From positions 1 through 25,516 of the IMG/VR virus record IMGVR_UViG_3300007363_001292: DNA of 25,516 nt. One strand, written 5' to 3'. The position numbers and the translations under genes were made by a program. Below are positions 1-8,273 of this stretch, one piece after another (the stretch's first letter is position 1; each line of letters begins with the position of its first letter). The DNA is from a virus. The notes under the pieces are model-generated. The model saw nothing but the letters and a program-made list of their open reading frames with translations. It was not told the DNA's origin and searched no databases.

Positions 1-2
1 GC

Positions 3-2276
3 GACGCGCAGCAGACGCCCGACTCGGTGCTTGCTCTCTTGCAGCCCACGATGTTGTTGATGGGCTTGCCGGAGACCGAAGTGGACACTGGCGGTATTGG
101 CCCCATGGCACAAACTGCCATGGACGTGCCAGTGCAAGGGGATATGGCAGAGGGGATCATGTCGATGGCCGCCCCCGCGTCGGAAGGAGCGTCGCCCCCC
201 GTAAATTTTAACCAAGGCGGAGAGGTCCTCCGCTTTGAGAACGGCGGCGTCCCACGCTACCAGGGCCTAGTTCCGTATGCCCGGACCACTAGAGGAGAAC
301 TTCCTGTAAGAAGGATAAAGCCCGCTCCTGATATTAACGTAGCCACTACAAGAACAAAGTCTCCTAATTTTCGACAATTAAACCCAGTAGACATTACATC
401 TGCTGTTACCGGCATAAGCACTCCTACAACGAAATCCTCTGCTGGAACGAAGCCAACAATGGATGATTATAGTGGTGGTCAGTACGAGCCCACAAAAACG
501 CTTAGAGAGCTTTATCAAGAAAGGCTTCCTTTGCTCGAAGAGATAACAGCGGCGGGTAAGGATAACACCGCCGCACAAATTCAATTCTTTTCTGACCTTG
601 CAAAAGCGGGGGCCGCCTTTGCTCAACCAACTGCGCCAGGGCAATCGGTGGTTTCTAAGTTGGCTCAATCCTTGTCCGAGTCCGGTATAAGCGAAAATGT
701 TGCCAGACTAGCTGCGTCGAGAGCCGCCACAGAACAAGCTTTAAAGTTAAAAGCTTTTGAAGGCGCTGAGAAAGAATTGTCTGCTGAAGAAGCGACACGT
801 AGGGCCAGCGCCTTACAGGCGCAACAAGCACTTACTAGAGGTATAGAGGCTTTTAAAGGGAGAAAGTTTGAAGTTAAACAAGGAGAAGACGCCTTCGCAA
901 GGCAAAGGGCCTTGAAACAAGAAGAAGCGGCTTTAAACGACCTCACTTCAAGACTTGAGGCCTCAAGGAGTTTCATGTCTCAAGCAGAGATTCTTGCACG
1001 CCAGGGTGAGATAGAAGGCGCAAAGATAAAACTTTCAAAAGCTTTAGAGGCTAACGCCAAAGAGGTCGAGCATCAACGCACCATAGATACTCTAAATTTG
1101 ACTCAAGCTTACAAACTTGAGGCAATGAGCGAACAAGAAGATATTTCCTCTAGGCTTCAAGTTGAAAATAATCTGGCCGCTTCGGCGCTACAACGAAATC
1201 GCCTTGAGCAAGAAAAGACCCTTAAAGATAAAGAGCTTTCTCAAAAGAAGAAAGAGTTTGCTTATAGGAAAGAACAAGACCAGATTTTAAATAAATTAAA
1301 GAAAGACGAAATAGCCATAAAGCAGCATGCCGCAGATCTTAAAAGATTATCAGAAAAGGCCAAACAGTACGAAAAACCCGGAGCTTATGTTCCGGCGCTA
1401 CTGAATGAAGTAGTTCCGTATGTGAGGGGTGCGGGCACGCCTTCAGAACAGAAGGGTGAAGAGGTGTATTACAAACTCTGGGGCTCAGGCGAAGTTCCTG
1501 AAAACGAAAAAAGAGCCCGAGAGATCTCCACGATGCTGGAAAATGCAATGAATCCTAGAACTGTCTACGAGGGTCCTGAAAAAGGCTATGTGTTAAAGCC
1601 CGCTGTTCGATATAGCCCAGAGATCGCCAAAGCTATCGTTGATAGAGGTAATCGGGTAGGCGATATAAGCGAGAGGGTCAGAGCGAACGCGGAAATTCAG
1701 TTGGCTGCGGGGAATAAGAACGCCCTGAACAAGATACTCGAAGAAATGGATAAATCAACAACGTCTATGTTCGACGGTATGGCTAAAATAGCCCAAGAAC
1801 CTGTAAGCATAACAGTAAGCAAAGCGGCTTCCGACCTGAAAGACGCCTTCGGCGCGACAGGGCTGGCTACAAGAGCACTTAACCTCGCGTTGAGGTTTGC
1901 AGATATGCCCGGTACGTCCAGCGCGGACCGCGGCGCGTACATAGCCCGTCGAATTTTTGTCGATGGTCTAACGGCCTCCCTTGCGGCACTTCCCGGAAAA
2001 GAAAACGTCAAGATTCAAGACCTTTTGACGTCAGTCATTCCTGGGGACTTTCTGGTTGCTAATTCGCCCGAGTCGTTTTACTCAAAAGCTCAAACTTATC
2101 TAGGGTCCCTTGAGGCGGGCATTGACCGGCTTGAAAGATCTGCAAAGATCGCCACCATCTCGCCGGAAAATTTGGAGAAGCGCCTGATGGCGCTTAACGA
2201 ACTTTACTCTACGAGAAACGGTGTTTTGGCGCTTATGAAGGAGCTTGACCTACAGAACAATATTACAGGAAAGTAA
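3..2276 (+). CDS. Large coiled-coil virion-type protein, 5' end outside window
   Basis: The frame is open from base 3 with no stop. The first possible start inside the window is a GTG at 27, but the preceding codons (DAQQTPDS) read like protein, so the gene probably begins upstream. At least 749 residues are visible. The N-terminal part carries a Gly-rich motif (FNQGGEVLRFENGG, about residues 60-74 from the GTG). Residues about 240-445 are rich in Glu, Lys, Gln and Ala with heptad-like spacing, as in a long coiled coil. The C-terminal third looks globular and helical. No enzymatic motif was seen. It sits 5 bp before a 1458 aa virion-type protein, so an internal, ejection or tail-associated structural role is inferred. 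The function is not established from sequence. Confidence 0.7.
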   Translation, partial: DAQQTPDSVLALLQPTMLLMGLPETEVDTGGIGPMAQTAMDVPVQGDMAEGIMSMAAPASEGASPPVNFNQGGEVLRFENGGVPRYQGLVPYARTTRGELPVRRIKPAPDINVATTRTKSPNFRQLNPVDITSAVTGISTPTTKSSAGTKPTMDDYSGGQYEPTKTLRELYQERLPLLEEITAAGKDNTAAQIQFFSDLAKAGAAFAQPTAPGQSVVSKLAQSLSESGISENVARLAASRAATEQALKLKAFEGAEKELSAEEATRRASALQAQQALTRGIEAFKGRKFEVKQGEDAFARQRALKQEEAALNDLTSRLEASRSFMSQAEILARQGEIEGAKIKLSKALEANAKEVEHQRTIDTLNLTQAYKLEAMSEQEDISSRLQVENNLAASALQRNRLEQEKTLKDKELSQKKKEFAYRKEQDQILNKLKKDEIAIKQHAADLKRLSEKAKQYEKPGAYVPALLNEVVPYVRGAGTPSEQKGEEVYYKLWGSGEVPENEKRAREISTMLENAMNPRTVYEGPEKGYVLKPAVRYSPEIAKAIVDRGNRVGDISERVRANAEIQLAAGNKNALNKILEEMDKSTTSMFDGMAKIAQEPVSITVSKAASDLKDAFGATGLATRALNLALRFADMPGTSSADRGAYIARRIFVDGLTASLAALPGKENVKIQDLLTSVIPGDFLVANSPESFYSKAQTYLGSLEAGIDRLERSAKIATISPENLEKRLMALNELYSTRNGVLALMKELDLQNNITGK

Positions 2277-2281
2277 GCAGC

Positions 2282-5200
2282 ATGGCTGACGAACCGATTA
2301 AGCTGATCCCGCCTCCGGTGACTGTACAACCGCCCCCCGCCGAAGAAGAACCTGAAGTTCCGGTAGAGGGCCCCGTAGGCGTTGCTTTTGACGAAATGCC
2401 GACGTTTGTCTCAAGTAAATTTGGCGAAAAAGAAATAACCGACACCTTTGAGCGGTGGGGTGACTCCACCCCCGCCGTTCTTGCCCATCGCGTTGTAGAC
2501 GACATTTTGGGGCAAGACGACACTGAGCGGGGTTACTTCATTGGAGGCCTAATGACGGTAGAGGGCCTTCGAGACGGCACCGCACCGTGGTTTGACCTTA
2601 ATCCGAAAACAAGAAACCTTCGGCCCGACCAGCGCAAACTTAGTTTTAGCGACATCGTCCGGGAATTTTCCAACGCGGAAGACCGAGGCTTCTTTGAACA
2701 GTTGGTCTTGGAATCGCCTCGCGTGGCGGGGTCTTTGGCTGGCGCTACGATAGGAGCGGAAGCAACGGCTCCTTTAGCTAGAGTGCTTGCTAAGATTCCC
2801 GGTGTCGGGGGTTACTTGGCAGTGGGAACCGAGATTGCCGGTACGATGATCGGAATGATAGGTGGTTCCGACGTTTTCGGTGGTTTTCTGAAAGACCAAC
2901 TTTTTGGGGAGGTTTCTCCTTATACGCCTCGGTCGCGCATCAATGTTGTTCTGGGAGAGGAAGCGGCAAACGTCCTAGAGGGTATTGGAGGGCTAGAGCT
3001 TTTAAAGCGCTCTCTCGCAAAGAAAGCCCGCAGGGCCGCCGCCGGTGGTGTTGATGTGCCGCTCAGAGGATATAACCCGGACGTAGGGCTTTCTGGCGTC
3101 GCCATGATGAAAGGCATTAATGACATCGCCACTAATCCCGACATTCCGAGAAGCCTGAAGTTCTTGCGGGGATTTGAGAACATAATTGGAAAAACCGCGG
3201 CGACGGCGGCTCAAAGGCCCGCGCTGACTTACGGCACAGAGGCGGCCTTGGGGGCGACTAGTGTTGGTGGCGCGTACTATGCAGAAGAGACTAATCCCGG
3301 GGATACCACTCTCCGAGCAATTTATGCTACGGGCGCACCCATAGCAACATCATCGCTCTACACCCTAAGCCCAAGTCGCCTAATTCTGTCACGAGTTTAT
3401 CAAGCCTTGACGCCTGTCGTCGGCAAAAAAGCAGCGGTGAAGACAGAGCTTGACCGAGCGGTGCCAAAATACGAAGCGGCAAAAGCACAAGATCCTGACG
3501 CAAAGCCGGAAGACTTCAACCTTAGAGAAAGGCCCGGCGGCACGTACGAGTTAATTGAAGCCCCTGGGTTTATTAAACGCTTGGCAGATGTCCCACGAAG
3601 CATTGGCGCTCGTCGGGAGCAACAGGCAGCGCAGGTTTTGGTTGACGAATTTTACAGGTCGATGTCAGAGGCGGGCGAAGACCCGAAGGCCATAGAGGCC
3701 GCTCTTAACGGCATCATTGAGCGCTTTGCCCGAGGGGACGTTCGCCCGCTGTTTAACGTGCCAAGTTTTGCAAAGATGCGCCAAATGTTTGAGAGGCAGG
3801 GTGTTGATTTTTCCGCGCAGGCAAAAGCCGCGCAGGCGGCCACCGACGCTGACGTAGCCAACGAAGTAAATGCTGTAACGGGTATCGTACAGGCGGGTAT
3901 TATGTCCAACTCTCGCGACGGCTACCTGTTAGCGTCTACTTTGGCGCAAAAGACATTTGAGGCGGGCATGGCCGAAAAAATTGCTGACCGTGCAGGTAGG
4001 GTCCTCTCCGCTTATAAACAAGTAGTAGGAAGCGACCAGTTCGATGCAAACCATGCGTCTGAAGCTTTGTTCCGGGCCATAGACCCGCTTATTGAGGCCA
4101 CATCAAATACGGCCTCTAATCTGTACAGAAAGTTTCCGCAGCATCGGATTTTATTCGGCGACGACACCCCTATCCCGGTCAAGGCCTTGGATGAAAGCGA
4201 GCTTATCCCCAAAGACCCGCGTGTCCGGGAGATGCTGCCCGACGGTCTCAAAAAGATAATCAATTATGTCGAAGATATTCGGGCCGATCACGCTGCTTCC
4301 TTGCAGGGACGCCCTGCGATTAGTGACTTGGTTCGTAACGACAAGACCCTGCAAACCGCCGAACAAAAATTTTCAAAAGCTCTCGCTGACAACGAAGGCC
4401 CGACTGCGGACACTTTTCGCAAGAGAATTGCTGACATTGACTTAGACGCTGACGACGCTGTCGAAAAAATAAATAAGATTATAACGAACCGTTATGAGGG
4501 GCGCTATGCACCCAAGGGCGCTGAGGCCACCCGCACTAAAAACCTCCTTAAACAGCAAGTTGCGCTGTTGAACGAGAGGAAAGCTGCGGTAACTCGCGCT
4601 ACCGAAGCGGCGTCCGCCGCACCTGTCCAGGCGGGGGGTATGGACGCCCGGACACTAATCGAGTTCAGAACAGAACTACTGGACATAGCCAGAGACCCTA
4701 ATGTTAGTCGCAGAAATAAGAACCGCGCTTCAGAGCTTGCAGATGCGTTTGAAAGACAACTTATTGATGAAGACGCACAACGTGATCTTCCAGAGGAAGA
4801 ACTCGCAAACTTTATACCAGATCGTTTGGCCGCGAACGCTTACTACAGGGCACGGCAGAATATCTTTAACGACGGAGTCTTTGCCGAAGTCTCGAAGACA
4901 AGCAAGCAGGGTGCGTCTCGGTCTGTTGAACTGCTGCGGGATAAGATGAAGACTCTGGGGTCTCCGACACTCGCTTACATCGAAGACCTTCAGCGAGCGT
5001 CTCGATTCACCATGGAACCGATTGGCGCTCCTACCCTTCGTCCCGGCGCTGCCGCCGCGGGAGATGATGTAGACTTGCGCCCATTTGAATCTCGAATTAT
5101 AGATGACTTGGTTAAACCGGTTGACGCGCCTCCTAGCGCTCAAGCGCTTGAACACCGCATCCTTAGCGAAGTTGAGTCGTTAATTGCGGCTAACCGAGAA

Positions 5201-6658
5201 ATTCCCGGAACGAAACGAGCGGTTGTAGACCCGGCGGATGTAGAGGACGTTACCGAAGCCTCTAAAGAACTTGGTATAACTGTGGCTGAGTCTAACGCTA
5301 TTCAGAAAGTGTTGGATAACTCCCAAAACAACGGCCTAGACCTTCTGCCCGGCCTGAAGCAGAACCTTGAAAACCTTCTAACGGAGGGCCGGTCTTATAC
5401 CTCTTTCCAAAAATCAGTTGCCGAGAATCGTAAAAAATACGCCGACCAAAACCTTTGGTATGCCATGGCGAGTGGAGGCCGCGACGCTGACTTTATTGAG
5501 ATAATTAGAAAAGCTTACACGGCGGCGAACAGGGCGAAAACGGGTGTGCGTCCGGTTTTTGATAACCTTCTTGAACCAATTCGAATTATGGACAAGAAGT
5601 CGAGAGAAAACCCTCGGGATTTTTTAAAAGCGCTGCAACAAGAAGAACTTTTTGATGGCGTAAGAGGCCTTAACATTGATGACCTGAGCGACATCGGCGT
5701 CAAGCGTCTTCTTATACAGGCCCGGCAATCGGCGCAAAGAGGCTTAAAAGAGCTAGTCATCGACTATGCAAAAACAGCTTCCGGCGCAGCAAAAGCAAGC
5801 GGTGTTGATTACAATCAGCTTCGCCGCACACTTTTCGAGCCTCCTAGCGTTCCCGGCTCACAGGTAAGAATGCCCTCTCTCGTAGATTGGATGCGAGAAA
5901 GCGGTCTGATGACCGCCGATCAGGCTAAGAACCTGAAAACCAGCCTAGATAACTACGCCGCCTTCGCGGATGAACTCGCGAAGAACTATCCGGACGTATT
6001 CGAAGGAACGAACCCCGTTGCAAAAGCCACCGCTCGTGTTTTCGGCTCAGCGGTTGGCGGCGGCCTCCACAAAACTCTTTCGCGTCTTACGGGGGGCTTC
6101 CTAGGCGGAACGGGCGGCATTACCGCGGCGGGCGCAGGCGCGACGGCGGCCCAGAACGTGTTGATAAATGCCCGAGTGGCAGCCACTCAGGACGGAATTA
6201 TCAGGCTAATGCAAGACAACCCCGCTGAAATCGCTCGACTTTTGAGGTTGACCAGAAAAGGCGTGAACCCAAAAGCGAAGTTCTCAACGGGCGATGCGCG
6301 GACGTTTATTAACCTCTTAACTCAAATGCAGGTCATAAACGTGCCAAGGACCGCGGCTATTAGGGTCCAAGAAGCAGAGCCGGGCCGTGAGCCTACACCG
6401 GTTGAACCCGCGCCAGCGCTCAAGCGAAGGCTCGACCCTTATGGACAAAAGCCGCCCATAGGAGATCAGTCCTCTCTCGACGTTGAGCAGTTCAACCCCC
6501 CGTCGCAGCAAGCTGGCTTCTTACCGCAACTGGCGCAGGCCGCACAAGCCGGGGCACCCCCTTCGCGGCCCACGGGCCAAGCTAATGCGGAGCAGCGCCA
6601 AGGCTTGGCGGCGTTGTTCCCAGACGATCCAATTTTAGGAGCAGGCCGTGCCGTATGA
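2282..6658 (+). CDS. Very large virion-type protein, candidate internal/ejection protein
   Basis: A 1458-residue protein starting at ATG 2282, with AGGAAA just upstream and a 5 bp gap after the previous stop. The N-terminus is Pro/Glu-rich. Residues about 148-203 form a Gly/Ala-rich hydrophobic stretch (AGATIGAEATAPLARVL and GTEIAGTMIGMIGG) that could insert in a membrane. A second such stretch lies near residues 1252-1293 (GGFLGGTGGITAAGAGATAA). Between them is a long charged, helical region, and the C-terminus is Pro/Gln/Ala-rich. Size, composition and position match internal virion (ejection) proteins of podoviruses, but no catalytic motif (for example lytic transglycosylase) was recognised. 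The gene overlaps the next one by 11 bp. The acyltransferase-like gene directly downstream makes this protein a candidate substrate; that is inference. Confidence 0.7.
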   Translation: MADEPIKLIPPPVTVQPPPAEEEPEVPVEGPVGVAFDEMPTFVSSKFGEKEITDTFERWGDSTPAVLAHRVVDDILGQDDTERGYFIGGLMTVEGLRDGTAPWFDLNPKTRNLRPDQRKLSFSDIVREFSNAEDRGFFEQLVLESPRVAGSLAGATIGAEATAPLARVLAKIPGVGGYLAVGTEIAGTMIGMIGGSDVFGGFLKDQLFGEVSPYTPRSRINVVLGEEAANVLEGIGGLELLKRSLAKKARRAAAGGVDVPLRGYNPDVGLSGVAMMKGINDIATNPDIPRSLKFLRGFENIIGKTAATAAQRPALTYGTEAALGATSVGGAYYAEETNPGDTTLRAIYATGAPIATSSLYTLSPSRLILSRVYQALTPVVGKKAAVKTELDRAVPKYEAAKAQDPDAKPEDFNLRERPGGTYELIEAPGFIKRLADVPRSIGARREQQAAQVLVDEFYRSMSEAGEDPKAIEAALNGIIERFARGDVRPLFNVPSFAKMRQMFERQGVDFSAQAKAAQAATDADVANEVNAVTGIVQAGIMSNSRDGYLLASTLAQKTFEAGMAEKIADRAGRVLSAYKQVVGSDQFDANHASEALFRAIDPLIEATSNTASNLYRKFPQHRILFGDDTPIPVKALDESELIPKDPRVREMLPDGLKKIINYVEDIRADHAASLQGRPAISDLVRNDKTLQTAEQKFSKALADNEGPTADTFRKRIADIDLDADDAVEKINKIITNRYEGRYAPKGAEATRTKNLLKQQVALLNERKAAVTRATEAASAAPVQAGGMDARTLIEFRTELLDIARDPNVSRRNKNRASELADAFERQLIDEDAQRDLPEEELANFIPDRLAANAYYRARQNIFNDGVFAEVSKTSKQGASRSVELLRDKMKTLGSPTLAYIEDLQRASRFTMEPIGAPTLRPGAAAAGDDVDLRPFESRIIDDLVKPVDAPPSAQALEHRILSEVESLIAANREIPGTKRAVVDPADVEDVTEASKELGITVAESNAIQKVLDNSQNNGLDLLPGLKQNLENLLTEGRSYTSFQKSVAENRKKYADQNLWYAMASGGRDADFIEIIRKAYTAANRAKTGVRPVFDNLLEPIRIMDKKSRENPRDFLKALQQEELFDGVRGLNIDDLSDIGVKRLLIQARQSAQRGLKELVIDYAKTASGAAKASGVDYNQLRRTLFEPPSVPGSQVRMPSLVDWMRESGLMTADQAKNLKTSLDNYAAFADELAKNYPDVFEGTNPVAKATARVFGSAVGGGLHKTLSRLTGGFLGGTGGITAAGAGATAAQNVLINARVAATQDGIIRLMQDNPAEIARLLRLTRKGVNPKAKFSTGDARTFINLLTQMQVINVPRTAAIRVQEAEPGREPTPVEPAPALKRRLDPYGQKPPIGDQSSLDVEQFNPPSQQAGFLPQLAQAAQAGAPPSRPTGQANAEQRQGLAALFPDDPILGAGRAV

Positions 6659-7172
6659 TATGGACGATATTGACCTGCGGCATGAGCTTGTCGATGTAAT
6701 TCTTTTAATGTTGCAGTCTGACTTGCACCGTAACTTCCTTATTAAGGATCTTGAGCGGCTGGTCATTCCTCCGCTTATGCACGGCAAAATGTCCGTCATT
6801 TACTCTACGGATTACACCGGCATGAGTGCTACCTACACGCCTCGCGGACTTTACTCTTACGCCTTTTTAGACGAGGAGGCGGAGAAAGGTTACATGGACG
6901 GCAGTCGTAAACTTCAACCAGAAGACTGGCAAAACGGACCGGGGGACGGAACGCTTTGGGTCATAGATTTTATTGCGCCGTACAACAATGCCCGTACTAT
7001 TGCGCGTCAAGTACAAAAGGAACTGACCGAATATTACATTGACACTTATCCGAAGGATGGCGCGTGGTTCCGCCGCCCCGCAAAGGGCGGGCATAAGCGC
7101 TGGACCTCGGGCGTTTTGTTTCAAATAGAAAAACGGAAAAAGAAAAATGCACACCTCCGACTTGTTTCATAA
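6648..7172 (+). CDS. HlyC-like toxin-activating lysine-acyltransferase homologue
   Basis: A 174-residue protein that aligns by eye along most of its length with HlyC/RtxC acyltransferases. These enzymes move a fatty acyl group from acyl-ACP to internal lysines of RTX toxins. The N-terminal catalytic motif SDLHRN (Ser24, His27) matches SPLHRN of HlyC (Ser20, His23). PEDWQNG followed by LWVIDFIAPY (Asp107) matches AEDWTSG and the WFIDWIAPF block holding the catalytic Asp of the family. The length is close to HlyC (about 170 residues). GTG 6648 is chosen because AGGAG lies 6 bp upstream; ATG 6660 is an alternative. It overlaps the genes on both sides, so it belongs to the virion operon. No RTX nonapeptide repeats or type I secretion genes are present, so the substrate is probably a phage protein. 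Family assignment is fairly sure; the substrate is unknown. Confidence 0.8.
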   Translation: MPYDMDDIDLRHELVDVILLMLQSDLHRNFLIKDLERLVIPPLMHGKMSVIYSTDYTGMSATYTPRGLYSYAFLDEEAEKGYMDGSRKLQPEDWQNGPGDGTLWVIDFIAPYNNARTIARQVQKELTEYYIDTYPKDGAWFRRPAKGGHKRWTSGVLFQIEKRKKKNAHLRLVS

Positions 7173-7818
7173 ACAGCCGTGGTCTGACGGCCTCGTCAAC
7201 ATCTACGACCAGCTTGGTGTAGATTATTACGAAAACAAATACCGTTGGGTTCTAGGCGGAGACGGTGGCGGCGATGGCAGTGAAAGTGGGGTATACGATG
7301 AACCCCAAGGACCAGAAGCTTATACCGCAGAAGCGGCCAAAGAAGGCGGCTACTCTACAGCAGAAGAAGCAATGAGCTTTTTTGGAGGTCTTACGGGATT
7401 AAGAGGCACGGACCAAGAGTATGCTAACATGAGGGCCGCACAGGCTGCCGTTGAAGCTGGCTTGCCCACGTTTGTAGACGCAGCCGGGATTACTCAAAAC
7501 GTGCGGGACGGCGTCGCGATGCCTGGAGATAGTTTGAATGACGCAATTAGAGAGTTTAACGAAAACCCCTCAATAGGTCTTTCTACTCTTGGGGCTATTG
7601 CGTCCCTGACAGGTGTTGGTGCCGTACCCGCCGCCGCTATAGGTGTAGTTGGAAAAGCGGCTGGGGTGCCCGACTTAGCGACCGTTGGACTTAAAGACGG
7701 GCAGCTTGAGGTAGACACCCCACTGTTTGACGCCCTAGAGAGACAAGTAACCGGCAAAGCATCCGGGGGTCCGGTTGTACCGCAGGGCGGTATAGGTAAC
7801 TTCTACGGTAGACGTTGA
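7147..7818 (+). CDS. Gly-rich phage protein of unknown function, late module
   Basis: A 223-residue protein with its ATG at 7147, overlapping the acyltransferase gene by 26 bp. Upstream there is only a weak purine-rich site (CGGAAAAAG). The first 45 residues look globular. A Gly/Asp linker follows (GGDGGGDGSESG), then a helical middle. A hydrophobic Ala/Gly stretch lies near residues 145-180 (LSTLGAIASLTGVGAVPAAA). The last 20 residues are a basic, Gly-rich tail (ASGGPVVPQGGIGNFYGRR). The tail resembles the Gly-rich motif near the start of the first gene. The function is not recognised. Position between virion genes and the endolysin suggests a minor structural or lysis-accessory role. Confidence 0.6.
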   Translation: MHTSDLFHKQPWSDGLVNIYDQLGVDYYENKYRWVLGGDGGGDGSESGVYDEPQGPEAYTAEAAKEGGYSTAEEAMSFFGGLTGLRGTDQEYANMRAAQAAVEAGLPTFVDAAGITQNVRDGVAMPGDSLNDAIREFNENPSIGLSTLGAIASLTGVGAVPAAAIGVVGKAAGVPDLATVGLKDGQLEVDTPLFDALERQVTGKASGGPVVPQGGIGNFYGRR

Positions 7819-7820
7819 TT

Positions 7821-8273
7821 ATGCAGCTATCAGATCATTTCTCCCTTGCCGAGTTAGAAAAAAGCGATATCGCAGCGCGTAACAACCTTGACAACTCCGC
7901 TGACAAAGAATCCATCGAATACCTGACCCTTCTGTGCAAAGAGATATTAGAGCCTGTACGGGAACACTACGGAGTTCCGTTCTCACCCTCGTCTGGTTAC
8001 CGCTCTGAGGCCTTGTGTGTATTAATTGGTAGCAGCGCTAAATCGCAGCATGCGAAGGGCCAAGCCGCCGACTTTGAAGTTCCGGGCGTTGACAACTACA
8101 ATCTCGCCACGTGGATTGAGGCCAACCTCAACTTCGACCAACTTATACTAGAGTGCTATACAAAGGGTGACCCCCACTCGGGGTGGGTGCATTGCTCTAT
8201 ATCAGACGAGCCACGGCATGACGTTTTAACTTATACGAAAAAAGCGGGATACGAGAAGGGTCTAATTCGATAA
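7821..8273 (+). CDS. Peptidase M15 family peptidoglycan hydrolase (endolysin)
   Basis: A 150-residue zinc peptidase of the M15 family (D,D-carboxypeptidase or L-Ala-D-Glu peptidase type), which cuts peptide stems of peptidoglycan. The metal motif SxHxxGxAxD is present as SQHAKGQAADF, with His77 and Asp84. The third zinc ligand is His124 in WVHCSI. SGYRSEAL at about residue 60 is the usual family motif before it. There is no signal peptide, so a holin-dependent endolysin or virion-associated role is likely. ATG 7821 is preferred over the in-frame TTG 7815. The gene follows the previous stop directly and converges with the reverse-strand helicase, overlapping it by 12 bp. No holin was recognised nearby. 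Confidence 0.88.
   Translation: MQLSDHFSLAELEKSDIAARNNLDNSADKESIEYLTLLCKEILEPVREHYGVPFSPSSGYRSEALCVLIGSSAKSQHAKGQAADFEVPGVDNYNLATWIEANLNFDQLILECYTKGDPHSGWVHCSISDEPRHDVLTYTKKAGYEKGLIR

Noticed and set aside
4730-5155. 141-codon reverse frame inside the 1458 aa gene
   Set aside because: It lies wholly within a well-supported forward gene and shows no recognisable domain or ribosome site.
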